From an uncultured beta proteobacterium (lineage in GTDB: Bacteria > Pseudomonadota > Gammaproteobacteria > Burkholderiales > Burkholderiaceae_C): a stretch of 64,000 nucleotides of DNA. The notes beneath the pieces are model-generated. The model worked only from the letters and a program-made list of their open reading frames with translations, was not told the origin of the DNA and ran no database searches. Position 1 is the stretch's first letter. Every line of letters begins with the position of its first letter. The DNA is taken from contig CAIPZV010000034.1 in assembly GCA_903869595.1 (NCBI GenBank), forward strand, positions 1-64,000, read 5' to 3'. Positions 20,693 through 30,287 of the stretch are shown here, in pieces. Made by a program: the position numbers and the translations under genes.

Positions 20693-21937
20693 CTATTGGG
20701 CGGTGGCGGCTGGCAGGCTGGCTAGCGCGCGGGCACAGGCATAGGCGCTGGCCCAGGCCCATTGAAAGTTGTAGCCGCCCAGCCAGCCGGTTACATCCAC
20801 CACCTCGCCTATGAAATACAGGCCCGGCTGGCTCGATTCCATGCTCTGCCCAGACAAAGCCGTGGTCGCCACGCCCCCGGCGGTGACTTCGGCCTTGCGG
20901 TAGCCCTCGGTGCCGTCCGGCGCAATGTCCCAACGCGCCACGCGTTCGCCCAGGGCGCTCAGCACTTTGTCCGGCAAGTCGTTGATGCCGCGCTCCAGGC
21001 TGGCGGGCGGCAGGCCGCTGCCCGCCACCCAGGTGTCGGCCAGGCGGCTGGGCAGCAAATCGGCCAGCACCGTGGCCAGGCGCTTGCGCGAGGCGCTGGC
21101 TTTGGCGTCCAGCAAATGGGCGGTGGGGTCATGCTCCGGGCTCAGGTTCAGGCGGATGGGGCTGCCTTCGCGCCAGTAGCTGGAAATTTGCAGCACCCCT
21201 GGCCCGCTCAGGCCCCGGTGGGTGAAGAGCAGGTCTTCGGCGAACTGCATGCCGGTTTTCTTGTCGCCCGTGGCAATCTGCACCGGCAGCGACAGCCCGG
21301 CTAGGGCCGCAAACGGCGCCCACACCTCGGGGCTAAAGGTAAGCGGCACCAGGGCAGGGCGGGTGGGCACCAGCGGCAGGCCAAACTGCTTGGCGATGCG
21401 GTAGCCGAAATCGGTGGCGCCAATTTTGGGGATGGACAAGCCGCCCGTGGCGATCACCAGCGCGCGCGCCTGCACCGTGCCGCGCGCGGTGTCGATCTGG
21501 TAGCGCATACCACCCTGCGCGCCGTCGCTGTAGCGCACCGCCGGCACGGCGCAGCCTTGCCAGCGCGTGACGCCGCCCTTATCGCACTCGACCAGCAACA
21601 TGGCGATCAGGTCTTCGGCAGACCGGTCGCAAAACAACTGGCCTTTGTGCTTTTCGTGAAATGCGATGCCGTGGCTTTTGACCAGAGCTACAAAATCTTG
21701 CGCCGTGTAGCGCGCCAGGGCCGAGCGGCAAAAGCGCGGGTTGTCGCTTAAAAAATTGGAAGCGGTGGTGCCGGTGTTGGTGAAATTGCAGCGCCCGCCG
21801 CCTGAGATGCGGATTTTTTCGGCCACTTTGTCGCTGTGGTCCACCAGCAAGACCTTTTGCCCCAATTGCCCGGCCACGCCCGCGCAAAACAGGCCAGCGG
21901 CACCGGCGCCGACGATAACAACATCGAATATTTCCAT
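20693..21937 (-). CDS. HI0933/BaiN-family NAD(P)/FAD-dependent oxidoreductase
   Basis: DVVIVGAGAAGLFCAGVAGQLGQKVLLVDHSDKVAEKIRISGGGRCNFTN; GEVVDVTGWLGGYNFQWAWASAY. Confidence 0.92.
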   Translation of the reverse strand: MEIFDVVIVGAGAAGLFCAGVAGQLGQKVLLVDHSDKVAEKIRISGGGRCNFTNTGTTASNFLSDNPRFCRSALARYTAQDFVALVKSHGIAFHEKHKGQLFCDRSAEDLIAMLLVECDKGGVTRWQGCAVPAVRYSDGAQGGMRYQIDTARGTVQARALVIATGGLSIPKIGATDFGYRIAKQFGLPLVPTRPALVPLTFSPEVWAPFAALAGLSLPVQIATGDKKTGMQFAEDLLFTHRGLSGPGVLQISSYWREGSPIRLNLSPEHDPTAHLLDAKASASRKRLATVLADLLPSRLADTWVAGSGLPPASLERGINDLPDKVLSALGERVARWDIAPDGTEGYRKAEVTAGGVATTALSGQSMESSQPGLYFIGEVVDVTGWLGGYNFQWAWASAYACARALASLPAATAQ

Positions 21938-22064
21938 GCGCCGATTGTCGCCCGCCTGCTGGCAGGCATGCAGGCGCGCGGTTTAGGCCTTGAGCGGCAG
22001 GGTGTGTAAAGGCTGACCATGATGCCTAGTCATGTGTCGCTCCATCGCGCTAAAAACAAATTCA

Positions 22065-22095
22065 ATAACGTTAATCGTTGCAAATTTGACGTTAT
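22065..22095. promoter_or_regulatory. inverted repeat at the island's left side
   Basis: ATAACGT-N17-ACGTTAT; AT-rich, promoter-like region. Confidence 0.35.
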
Positions 22096-22328
22096 AGTGA
22101 ATGCATCGAACTTGCGCGCAAACCGATAGAGCGAGCGGGTGGACTGCAAAGAAGGAGCGCCGGGTTTCATGGAAGATTCATACCTGTACGGAAAAATACC
22201 CTATGGCCGTCCACGCCATGCGGCAAGAGGTTTGCAGCTATTCCAAAAACCAGATGTATCAACTCGGCCCGGATGTATCAATCGGGTTTTACGGTCTGCT
22301 ACACGTTAGCCCTTTCAAAGGAACCCAA

Positions 22329-22781
22329 ATGACGATCGAAGCCGAATTGGTCAAACACATCGTCGATATTGTTCTGGCTGCCCTGAAGAAAATCAAAGGT
22401 GTAAAGGTCAGGAGAGACGCGGAGTTGGACCTGGGCGAAGTAATTCGCAATCTTCTTCAGGTCAGTCCAGACATCAATGGCGCTGAGGCAAAGATCCAGG
22501 TTGCGAAGGCAGCGGGCGTGATATCAAAGGAACTGATTCTTGCTGAGGAAATGCTGTCTTCCGTAAGGGCAAAACCGCGTGTGCGTGTGGTTGCAAAGAA
22601 GGTAGCTGCGAAAGCGGGCTACGTTGCGCCCAAGGCTGCGGCAAAGAACATTACGGCAAAGAGACCATTCGCGGCCAAGTCCGTCCAATCTGTAGGTCGT
22701 CAATCGTTAGCGCCGATTGGCGTCAAAAAGGCTACCGCCAAGGCAAAACGGGCCGCATCTACTGCTGCGACGAGAAAATGA
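22329..22781 (+). CDS. hypothetical protein with Lys/Ala-rich, histone-H1-like C-terminal tail
   Basis: MTIEAELVKHIVDIVLAALKKIKGVKVRRDAELDLGEVIRNLLQVSPD... then KKVAAKAGYVAPKAAAKNITAKRPFAAKS...KKATAKAKRAASTAATRK; start trimmed from 22101. Confidence 0.6.
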   Translation: MTIEAELVKHIVDIVLAALKKIKGVKVRRDAELDLGEVIRNLLQVSPDINGAEAKIQVAKAAGVISKELILAEEMLSSVRAKPRVRVVAKKVAAKAGYVAPKAAAKNITAKRPFAAKSVQSVGRQSLAPIGVKKATAKAKRAASTAATRK

Positions 22782-22888
22782 AAGAAAGGGCCAACCCATC
22801 GCGCCACCGAACCTTGTGCATAAAGCAGCGTAAGGCCGATGAATTTAAACGTTAGTCCGCTGAAAAAACCATTCATCGCTCTTCGCCC

Positions 22889-24085
22889 ATGCTTGATCCA
22901 CAATTTACGGACGCAATACTCACCGCTTGGACAGCCGATCAGGCACACCCGTATAAGGGCAGAGCCCAGCGCTCTCTTCCTCCACGGTCAGCAGTAAAAC
23001 GATTCTTAGACGAATCCTTTCTTGCGACACTCCGAGATGAAGAAGGGCAACCTGTCAAGTTCTCGGTGGCACTTACTTGGGATCAGAACCTCGAGTCGAT
23101 GGTCGGTCCGACGATGCACCGGCCGCTGAAACTTCAAACTACGGCGGAGTTCTCCTCTGCATCTCTTGCCAAACTGGCACCGGCCTTCGATCCAGTGCTT
23201 ACTACACTACTTGTCACGTGGAGCGACGCCACGGCCAAGTTGGAGTGGTGGGGAATTTGGCTGCACGCGCAAGGCCACAATCGGTTTTCTGAAGTTCCCG
23301 TTGGAGTTGTGGGTAGCGCGAACTTTCGACCAGATTTCCTCACCATCATTTCTAAAGGTCGGGCTGCCCTTGCCATTGCTCGAGGAAATGGCCTGATAGG
23401 CATTTTTCAAGCAGGCTACTTTAAGCCTGCAACCCCCACTCCGTTTACAAATAATTCACTCGGTAAGTATGTCTTCGCCTCGGTACAGTCTGACCCAATA
23501 TTTGTAGCCGCTGGGATGACATATTGGCACTATGTCCGTGATGCGTTAGAACTCCTTCTGTCCGAAGCGGCCCTGCGAGGGCATGGTGGCACTGTAGTGC
23601 TCTTGCCTTCAAACCTAGCTCCATCTGAAGCTTTCTACGAAAGTAAGTATAAGCTTGACGGCACATTCTCGTTGCAAGAGACATTCCAAAAGTGCATTGA
23701 GACCGAACGCCAAATAGAGTTCGCAATCGCCCATCGGAAGGTCGCGAATGAGTCGATTCAACGCATCTCGCAGCTTGCCTCGGTTGATGGTGCCTTGATC
23801 CTGACCTTTGGATTCCATGTGCTTGCGTTCGGTGCAACACTCACTGCGCCACGCACTTCTTCAAGCCCAGTCATCGGTCCGGATGGATTCGGACTAGGGC
23901 CAGGAGCACCATTCGAGATAAGCCGGTATGGAACTAGGCATCGCTCCGCCATGGACTTTGTCGCGTCTGTTCCTGGAGCGCTCGCCTTCGTCATCTCTCA
24001 GGATGGGCCAATTCGCGCCTTTAGAGGCGCGGACAATTCGACTGTGCATGTTTGGCCCGACTGTACGTCGTCAATGTTTGTGTGA
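22889..24085 (+). CDS. DisA_N/DAC (diadenylate cyclase-like) domain protein with N-terminal putative sensor region
   Basis: C-terminal SVDGALILTFGFHVLAFGATLTAP...FEISRYGTRHRSAMDFVASVPGALAFVISQDGPIRAF...VWPDC has both hallmark DAC motifs (DGA, GTRHR) in order. Confidence 0.78.
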   Translation: MLDPQFTDAILTAWTADQAHPYKGRAQRSLPPRSAVKRFLDESFLATLRDEEGQPVKFSVALTWDQNLESMVGPTMHRPLKLQTTAEFSSASLAKLAPAFDPVLTTLLVTWSDATAKLEWWGIWLHAQGHNRFSEVPVGVVGSANFRPDFLTIISKGRAALAIARGNGLIGIFQAGYFKPATPTPFTNNSLGKYVFASVQSDPIFVAAGMTYWHYVRDALELLLSEAALRGHGGTVVLLPSNLAPSEAFYESKYKLDGTFSLQETFQKCIETERQIEFAIAHRKVANESIQRISQLASVDGALILTFGFHVLAFGATLTAPRTSSSPVIGPDGFGLGPGAPFEISRYGTRHRSAMDFVASVPGALAFVISQDGPIRAFRGADNSTVHVWPDCTSSMFV

Positions 24086-24157
24086 GCGGCCTAGACCCTC
24101 GCTCGAGGCGAGACCCAAACGCAAAGCGCCAGGCCCGGCTCCAGGTGAGATTGATCA

Positions 24158-24369
24158 TCCTTCCGCTGGGCCCGGCACTTCGCAAGCTTGCCCAGTTGGA
24201 GTGGTCCATAGTTCTGGATGACCTCAAGGTACCGCCAGGAAATGGTCTGGAGGCACTGAAGGATGACCGGAAGGGCCAGGACAGCATTCGAATCAATAGC
24301 CAATGGCGCTTGTGTTTTGTCTGGACCCAGGACGGCGCTGCTGACGTTGAAATCGTGGACTATCACTAA
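24158..24369 (+). CDS. HigB-like toxin, probably N-terminally truncated or altered (ORF 24052..24369)
   Basis: LRKLAQLEWSIVLDDLKVPPGNGLEALKDDRKGQDSIRINSQWRLCFVWTQDGAADVEIVDYH; the usual N-terminal part not found in any frame; start codon not resolved and 24158 is only the approximate limit of homology. Confidence 0.65.
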
Positions 24370-24381
24370 AGGAACATTGAA

Positions 24382-24681
24382 ATGCGCACAGTCCCCCCCG
24401 TCTCGCCAGGTGAGATGCTCGAAGAAGAGTTTTTGAAGCCATTGGGCCTGACCAAATACCGGCTGGCAAAAGACATTGGTGTTCCGCCACAACGCATCGG
24501 CGACATCGTGGCTGGCAAAAGGTCTGTGACGGCGGATACCGACCTCCGGTTGTGCCGTTACTTTGGCCTCAGCGATGGTTGGTGGCTTCGCGGCCAGGCG
24601 AGCTACGACACGGCCCTGGCAAGGGAAGCTATGCAAGAGGAGTTAGCGCGCATTCCTCGCTGCTCCTTGCTTGCTGCGTAA
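24382..24681 (+). CDS. higA: HigA family addiction module antitoxin
   Basis: PGEMLEEEFLKPLGLTKYRLAKDIGVPPQRIGDIVAGKRSVTADTDLRLCRYFGLSDGWWLRGQASYD. Confidence 0.9.
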   Translation: MRTVPPVSPGEMLEEEFLKPLGLTKYRLAKDIGVPPQRIGDIVAGKRSVTADTDLRLCRYFGLSDGWWLRGQASYDTALAREAMQEELARIPRCSLLAA

Positions 24682-24725
24682 GTCCCTGAGGGCTGGCTAA
24701 ATCCAGAAGGCAGTCGCCTTGTCAC

Positions 24726-26984
24726 TTAAGTAAGCTTCAGCGGCAAGCTGCGCAGCCGCTTACCGTTCAGGGCAAAAACCGCATTAGCCACGGCAGGCGC
24801 CAGCGGCGGCACACCGGGCTCGCCCACACCGGCGGGTGTGCGCTCGCTGGGCACGATGTAGGTGTGCACCTGCGGCGCATGCGCCATGCCCACCACGTAG
24901 TGCTGGTGAAAGTTGCGCTGCTGCACTTCGCCTTGCACGATGTCCACTTCGCCCCATAGCGCGGCGGACAGGGCAAACACCACCGAGCCTTCCATTTGCT
25001 GGGCCACGATGGCGGGGTTCACCACGGTGCCGCAGTCGATTGCGCAAAACACCTCGTGTACGCGCAAGGCGCCGTCCTCCATCGACACCCGCGCCACTTG
25101 CGCCACGATGGAGCCAAAGCTCTCATGCAGCGCGATGCCTTGCGCCTGCCCTTCGGGCAGCGTTTTGCCCCATTGGGCTTTTTCGGCAGCGAGGTTCAGC
25201 ACGGCCAGATGGCGCGGCGCGTCTTGCAGCCATTGCTGCCTGAAGGTCAGCGGATTGGTGCCTGCCTTGGCGGCCAGTTCGTCGATAAAGCTTTCCGAGA
25301 AAAACGCGTTGTGCGAATGGCCTACCGAGCGCCAAAAGCCCACCGGTATGCCGACCTTGGTGGCCACATGCGCCATTTTTTGGTGGGTAAAGCCGTAGGG
25401 CAGGTCAAACAAGCCTTCGGAATCAGTTTTGTCCGGCGCGTCAAACGGGCCGGCAAAAGCGGGCAGCACGCGCTCCATCCAGCGCGGGCTAATGGAGTCG
25501 CCAGCGGATTTGATCTGCAGGCTTTGCACCTGACCCAGCCCGTCGTGGCTGGCTTGCAGCTGGGCCACATGCATGGGCCGGAAAAAGTCGTGCGTGCTGT
25601 CTTCCTCGCGCGACCAGGCCAGTTGCACCGGCTGGCCGGGCAGGGCCATGGCCACTTGCGCGGCCAGCACCACATAGTCCACCTCTAAGCGCCGGCCGAA
25701 GCCGCCGCCCAGCAAGGTGATGTGTATCTCCACTTTCGCCAGCGGCAGCCCGGCTGCTTTGGCTGCTGCTTCGCGCGCGGCCTCGGGCACCTGGGCGGGC
25801 GCCCACAGGCTGAGCTTCCCGTCTTGCAGCCAGGCGGTGCAGTTCATGGGCTCCATGGTCATGTGACCCAGGTAAGGCGCGCTGTACGTGGCGCTGAGCG
25901 TGTCGCCGCTTGTGGGCGGCGTGCCGCGCTCGTGGAAGGTGTAACCCTCTTCCTTGGCCAGCTGGGCTTGCAGTTGCTCTGCGGCCTGCTGGGTGTCGAG
26001 CGCGCCTTGCGGGCGCTGCGCCCATTGCACTTGCAGCGCCTCTGAACCCTGGCGGGCGTGCCAGGTGGTTTTGCCCACCACGGCCAGACCGGCGCTAGCG
26101 CCGTGGCTGGGCTTGAGCGGGATGACTTTCAGCACGCCGGGCATGGCCAGCGCCGCAGCGCTGTCCACCGATTGCACGCTGCCGCCGATCATGGGGCTCA
26201 GGCGCACGGCGGCAAACACCATATTGGGCAAGCGCACATCCAGGCCAAAGGTGGCGCTGCCGCTGCTCTTGGCCCACAAGTCTGTGCGCGGCGCCGGGCT
26301 GCCAATCAGCTTCCAATCCTTGCGCGCCTTGGGGCTGACAGCGCCGGGGTTGAGCTTGGCCGCTGCTGCGGCAAATTGCCCGAAGTGGCCTTCTTTGCCC
26401 GAGGCATGGCTGATTTTTCCCTGCGTAAACACTATTTCGCCCACCGGCACTTGCCACTGCGCGGCTGCCGCTTGCGCCAGGCTGGCGCGCGCGCTGGCGG
26501 CTGCCAGGCGCACCGGCTCCCAGGCGTCGGCCACGCTGGACGAGCCGCCGGTCATGATCAGGCCCAACTCGCGCCCGACTTTGGCCGTCAGCCACTGCGC
26601 AGTTTTGACCGTCGCGCTGCGCTTGCCCTCTTCGGTTTGCTGCGGGTGGAAGGGCAAAAAGGCCAGCACAGCGGCCACGTTGCCGTATAGGGCATCGGGC
26701 CCGGCTTGCTCTAAGCGCACTTTGTCCAAAGGAATGTCCAGCTCTTCAGCAGCCAGCATGGCCAGCGCGGTGTGTACGCCTTGGCCCATTTCGCTGCGCG
26801 GCATCGCCAGCGCCACCGAGCCGTCCTCGCCAATCTTGATCCAGCCGTTCAGCCCCACGCTGCCTTGCGTGGGCAACATGCTGTCTGCGCTGCCCAGGCG
26901 GCTGCGCGGCGGCGCCACGCCCCAGCCCACCAGCAGTGCGCCGCTTGCGCCTAAAGCGCTCAGCAACAGCGTGCGGCGCTTCAT
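24726..26984 (-). CDS. iorB: xanthine dehydrogenase-family molybdopterin-binding subunit (isoquinoline 1-oxidoreductase beta-like)
   Basis: [71 protein letters not shown]. Confidence 0.9.
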   Translation of the reverse strand: MKRRTLLLSALGASGALLVGWGVAPPRSRLGSADSMLPTQGSVGLNGWIKIGEDGSVALAMPRSEMGQGVHTALAMLAAEELDIPLDKVRLEQAGPDALYGNVAAVLAFLPFHPQQTEEGKRSATVKTAQWLTAKVGRELGLIMTGGSSSVADAWEPVRLAAASARASLAQAAAAQWQVPVGEIVFTQGKISHASGKEGHFGQFAAAAAKLNPGAVSPKARKDWKLIGSPAPRTDLWAKSSGSATFGLDVRLPNMVFAAVRLSPMIGGSVQSVDSAAALAMPGVLKVIPLKPSHGASAGLAVVGKTTWHARQGSEALQVQWAQRPQGALDTQQAAEQLQAQLAKEEGYTFHERGTPPTSGDTLSATYSAPYLGHMTMEPMNCTAWLQDGKLSLWAPAQVPEAAREAAAKAAGLPLAKVEIHITLLGGGFGRRLEVDYVVLAAQVAMALPGQPVQLAWSREEDSTHDFFRPMHVAQLQASHDGLGQVQSLQIKSAGDSISPRWMERVLPAFAGPFDAPDKTDSEGLFDLPYGFTHQKMAHVATKVGIPVGFWRSVGHSHNAFFSESFIDELAAKAGTNPLTFRQQWLQDAPRHLAVLNLAAEKAQWGKTLPEGQAQGIALHESFGSIVAQVARVSMEDGALRVHEVFCAIDCGTVVNPAIVAQQMEGSVVFALSAALWGEVDIVQGEVQQRNFHQHYVVGMAHAPQVHTYIVPSERTPAGVGEPGVPPLAPAVANAVFALNGKRLRSLPLKLT

Positions 26985-27493
26985 GCTGCGCTCCCGCTGG
27001 GTTTGGGGGCTGCGCTATTGTTTGCGCTCTTAGTCGCGCCACTACTTACGCTATTTGCAGCGCGGTGAATCGCGGCGCGTACCCGTTGGTAAGTGCCGCA
27101 GCGGCAAATGTTGCTAATGGCAGCGTCAATGTCGGCATCAGTAGGTTTGGGCGTGCGCGCCAGCAGCGCGGCGGCGGCCATCAGCATGCCGCTTTGGCAA
27201 TAGCCGCACTGGGGCACTTGCTCGTCAATCCAGGCTTGTTGCAGCGCGTGGGGTTTTTCAGCGCTACCCAGCGATTCAATAGTCCGAATGTCTTTGCCCT
27301 GCACCGTTGACACCGGCGTCACGCAAGAGCGCACCGCCTGGCCGTCCACATGCACCGTGCACGCACCGCAGGCGGCGATGCCGCAGCCAAATTTGGTGCC
27401 GGTCAGGTTGAGTTGGTCGCGCAGCACCCACAACAAGGGCGTGGCAGGGTCGGCGTCAGCGTGGGTACGCTGGCCGTTGATTTGGAGTTCCAT
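26981..27493 (-). CDS. iorA: (2Fe-2S)-binding subunit (isoquinoline 1-oxidoreductase alpha-like)
   Basis: [59 protein letters not shown]. Confidence 0.92.
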   Translation of the reverse strand: MELQINGQRTHADADPATPLLWVLRDQLNLTGTKFGCGIAACGACTVHVDGQAVRSCVTPVSTVQGKDIRTIESLGSAEKPHALQQAWIDEQVPQCGYCQSGMLMAAAALLARTPKPTDADIDAAISNICRCGTYQRVRAAIHRAANSVSSGATKSANNSAAPKPSGSAA

Positions 27494-27645
27494 TCGAAGT
27501 CTTCCCGGTGGGGGATGGTTGTTTTTAGCGGGGGGTATGGTAGCGGGTGGGGGAGGCCTGCGGTTTTTAAGGGGCGTGCGGGGTGTCGCAGCGGCGCGGC
27601 ACTTAACTTTTAAATTGATTAAAAATTTAAAATTTTTGAACTATA

Positions 27646-27688
27646 GTGAGAGCAACGAAATCGCTCCTTTCTTTTCGTTGATTCTCAC
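27646..27688. promoter_or_regulatory. large inverted repeat upstream of 27707 gene
   Basis: GTGAGAGCAACGAAA-N12-TTTCGTTGATTCTCAC; arms pair except for a small internal bulge. Confidence 0.6.
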
Positions 27689-27706
27689 CATTTGGAATTT
27701 ATCGCT

Positions 27707-28120
27707 ATGGAACTTACAGAGCTCGTCAAGTCACTTTTTGGATTGGTTCCAAATCTATTGGCATTGCCTAAGGATCAACGGGAGCGGAAGGACGCAGCTC
27801 TAAGGGCTATCGTCATCGCTTTGGATGAAACTTATTTGTACTACCGCGACCAATCCAAGCAACGAAAACGCGATATGGATCGGGAGGCTCAACTTGCCAA
27901 GTACTGGTCCGCCGCAGCTATACCTATGCGGCATGTGGACCCAGAGCTTGCTCAACGGTGTGACTTCAAGGCTGAATATTGGTTAAATCCAGAGCGTCAA
28001 ACCAATGACGTAATCTCTAGTCTGAACATCAGTCTGGATTCTGTTAGGGCAGCGTATCGTGCATTGATTCGGCCAGCGCCCTTTTCGCGCATCAAAAACG
28101 CTAGTGGAGCAGCTAGATAA
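27707..28120 (+). CDS. hypothetical protein
   Basis: MELTELVKSLFGLVPNLLALPKDQRERKDAALRAIVIALDETYLYYRD...; ATG at 27707 preferred over TTG 27692. Confidence 0.6.
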   Translation: MELTELVKSLFGLVPNLLALPKDQRERKDAALRAIVIALDETYLYYRDQSKQRKRDMDREAQLAKYWSAAAIPMRHVDPELAQRCDFKAEYWLNPERQTNDVISSLNISLDSVRAAYRALIRPAPFSRIKNASGAAR

Positions 28121-28256
28121 GGATTTGAAGGTTGCTTGTGGCAGCAGCAGCTTTTCGCATCGCGGCTATGGCTGCATGCTGACGAGCTCGAGGGCTAGGG
28201 CGATCAGTACATCAATATCACCGTTCCAGGATTGCTAAAACCGCAGGGAGAAGATC

Positions 28257-29273
28257 GTGTCCACTGAATCAGTATTCAAGACCTGCTCAGAGTCTTTAAC
28301 AAGAATTCAAAAGTTCGAGCCTTCCACTTTAAGTCGAGAAGAAGATTTAGGTAAACAGATGAGCTTTGCCGAAGCAGTGATACCGGCTGAGACTATCGTA
28401 GCCCTTTACAAGCGAATTCCTCTGAGCGCGCTCCAGGACTTTGCAGACAGTCAGCTAAATGCGATACAAAGTCAAGCGAACAACGACTTCAATATCTTCA
28501 AGCAGATCCTTGATTTCAACGCTGCCGCAGGCGACGCAGTCAACTCTCGGTCGGCAATTCTCGCCAACCTCAAGGTTCGTCGTGATCAGCTTTTTGAGCA
28601 ACTTTGGCAATATGTCGCGTATGGCGTAGCCCGCGCATCGGATACAAGTGTTTTGGAAGTGCAGGCGCGGTCAACATTTCAAGCCATTGAAGACCAAGCA
28701 GCGAAACTTACAGACCAGTTAAGTCAGGCAAAATCTGAAGCAGATTCAGCACTTGATGCCATACGCGCAGTGGCTTTTGAGCAGGGCGTCTCTCAACAGG
28801 CGCAGTACTTTAAGGAGGAAGCTCAGACACAGGACACTCTTGCCGACCAGTGGCTCATCCGTACCTACAAGCTCGCATGGGCGCTTGGAGTGTTCGCGGT
28901 ATTCAGCCTGATTTTGCATAAGATTACTTGGATTCGGCCCGAGAACACAATTGAGGCGGTACAACTAATCACAAGCAAAATTCTAATCTTCGCTGTCCTA
29001 GGCTTTTTGCTTGTATTAGCCGCTCGAAACTATACCACCCATAAGCACAATTCGGTGGTTAACAAGCACCGGCAAAATGCGCTGATGACCTATCGTGCAC
29101 TTGTGGAGGCTGCCGCGGGTGACGGAACCGAGGACATCGTTCTCGCTCACGCTGCGGCATGTATTTTTTCGCCTCAGGAAACAGGCTTCTCACAAGGGCG
29201 TGGCGAAGGGCTACCCGGTTCAAAATCAGTCCTAGAGTTACTAACGAAAGGCGCTTCAAAGTCAGGCGAGTAA
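28257..29273 (+). CDS. hypothetical membrane protein, coiled-coil N-terminal half with two TM segments
   Basis: GTG start; ...YKLAWALGVFAVFSLILHKI...ILIFAVLGFLLVLAARNYTTHKHNSVVNKHRQNALMTYRALVEAAAGDGTEDIVLAHAAACIFSPQETGFSQG. Confidence 0.65.
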   Translation: MSTESVFKTCSESLTRIQKFEPSTLSREEDLGKQMSFAEAVIPAETIVALYKRIPLSALQDFADSQLNAIQSQANNDFNIFKQILDFNAAAGDAVNSRSAILANLKVRRDQLFEQLWQYVAYGVARASDTSVLEVQARSTFQAIEDQAAKLTDQLSQAKSEADSALDAIRAVAFEQGVSQQAQYFKEEAQTQDTLADQWLIRTYKLAWALGVFAVFSLILHKITWIRPENTIEAVQLITSKILIFAVLGFLLVLAARNYTTHKHNSVVNKHRQNALMTYRALVEAAAGDGTEDIVLAHAAACIFSPQETGFSQGRGEGLPGSKSVLELLTKGASKSGE

Positions 29274-29480
29274 ATCGATTCCTCAAATAGTTTTTTTCTG
29301 CAGGCAAGCACAATGGACCTCTATCAGTTGGCACTCTCATATTCATCTCTTGCCGAGCATGCCCAGATATTCTGAAAAACTTCCCGTTCAGGCCTGCCGC
29401 TACCCAAGCCCGCGCCCAAACGAGTAAGCAGCCGCGCTTGGGGCTCGCCGAACGGCACGCACAGAGCTACCTGGCACCGC

Positions 29481-30287
29481 CTACATCTGTCCCCGCGCAA
29501 GCACCGCCTCTTGCACTTGCCCCAAGCGAGCCAGTCCCCGCAACACATCCCCAATCAGCAAAACACAAGGGCTAGCCATCCGCTCTTCAGTCAGCGTTTG
29601 GTGCAAACAATCCAGCGTGCACAAAGCCTGCCGCTGCGAAGGCAGCGTGGCGTCTTGCACGATAGCCACCGGCGTGTCGGCGGCCAGGCCGTGCAGCAGT
29701 TCGTCTTGAATGCGCTGCGCGGCGGCTACGCCCATATAGACCACCAGGGTGAGTTTGGTCTGGCGGGCGGTGTGGGCCAGCGCGCGCCAGTCGGTGCCAG
29801 GGTCGCCGGGTTTGGCGTGGCCGGTCACCATCAGCACGCCATGGGCATGGTCGCGGTGGGTGAGGGCGGTGTTGAGCGATGCCAGCGCGCCCAAGGCGGC
29901 GGTGATGCCGTTGACCACGTGCACCTGGATGCCGGCTTGTTGCAAGGCCTCGATTTCTTCGCCGCTGCGGCCAAATACCAAGGGGTCACCGCCTTTCAGG
30001 CGCACCACGTTTTCGCCCTTGTGGGCTTCGCTCACCATCAACTTCTCAATAAAAGCCTGTGGCGTGGACGCGCAGCCGCCGCGCTTGCCCACATAGACGA
30101 TGCGGGCGCTGGGGCTGGCGTGGGCCAGCACGGTCTCGTTCACCAAGTCGTCCACCAAGATGACGGTGGCGGCGGCAATGGCTTTGACGGCTTTGAGCGT
30201 CAACAAATCCGGGTCACCCGGCCCGGCGCCTACCAAGGTGACTTGGCCTATCGCTGCTGCGGGTCGTTTGGGTGGCTTGTTCATCAT
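29481..30287 (-). CDS. cobA: uroporphyrinogen-III C-methyltransferase
   Basis: VTLVGAGPGDPDLLTLKAVKAI; VRLKGGDPLVFGRSGEEIEAL. Confidence 0.95.
   Translation of the reverse strand: MMNKPPKRPAAAIGQVTLVGAGPGDPDLLTLKAVKAIAAATVILVDDLVNETVLAHASPSARIVYVGKRGGCASTPQAFIEKLMVSEAHKGENVVRLKGGDPLVFGRSGEEIEALQQAGIQVHVVNGITAALGALASLNTALTHRDHAHGVLMVTGHAKPGDPGTDWRALAHTARQTKLTLVVYMGVAAAQRIQDELLHGLAADTPVAIVQDATLPSQRQALCTLDCLHQTLTEERMASPCVLLIGDVLRGLARLGQVQEAVLARGQM

Noticed and set aside
22300-22860. CGTTAGCC (22305) and CGTTAGTC (22850) flanking a single ORF, resembling an integron gene cassette
   Set aside because: Neither matches the GTTRRRY core well, no complementary RYYYAAC partner or palindromic attC fold is visible, and there is no integrase.
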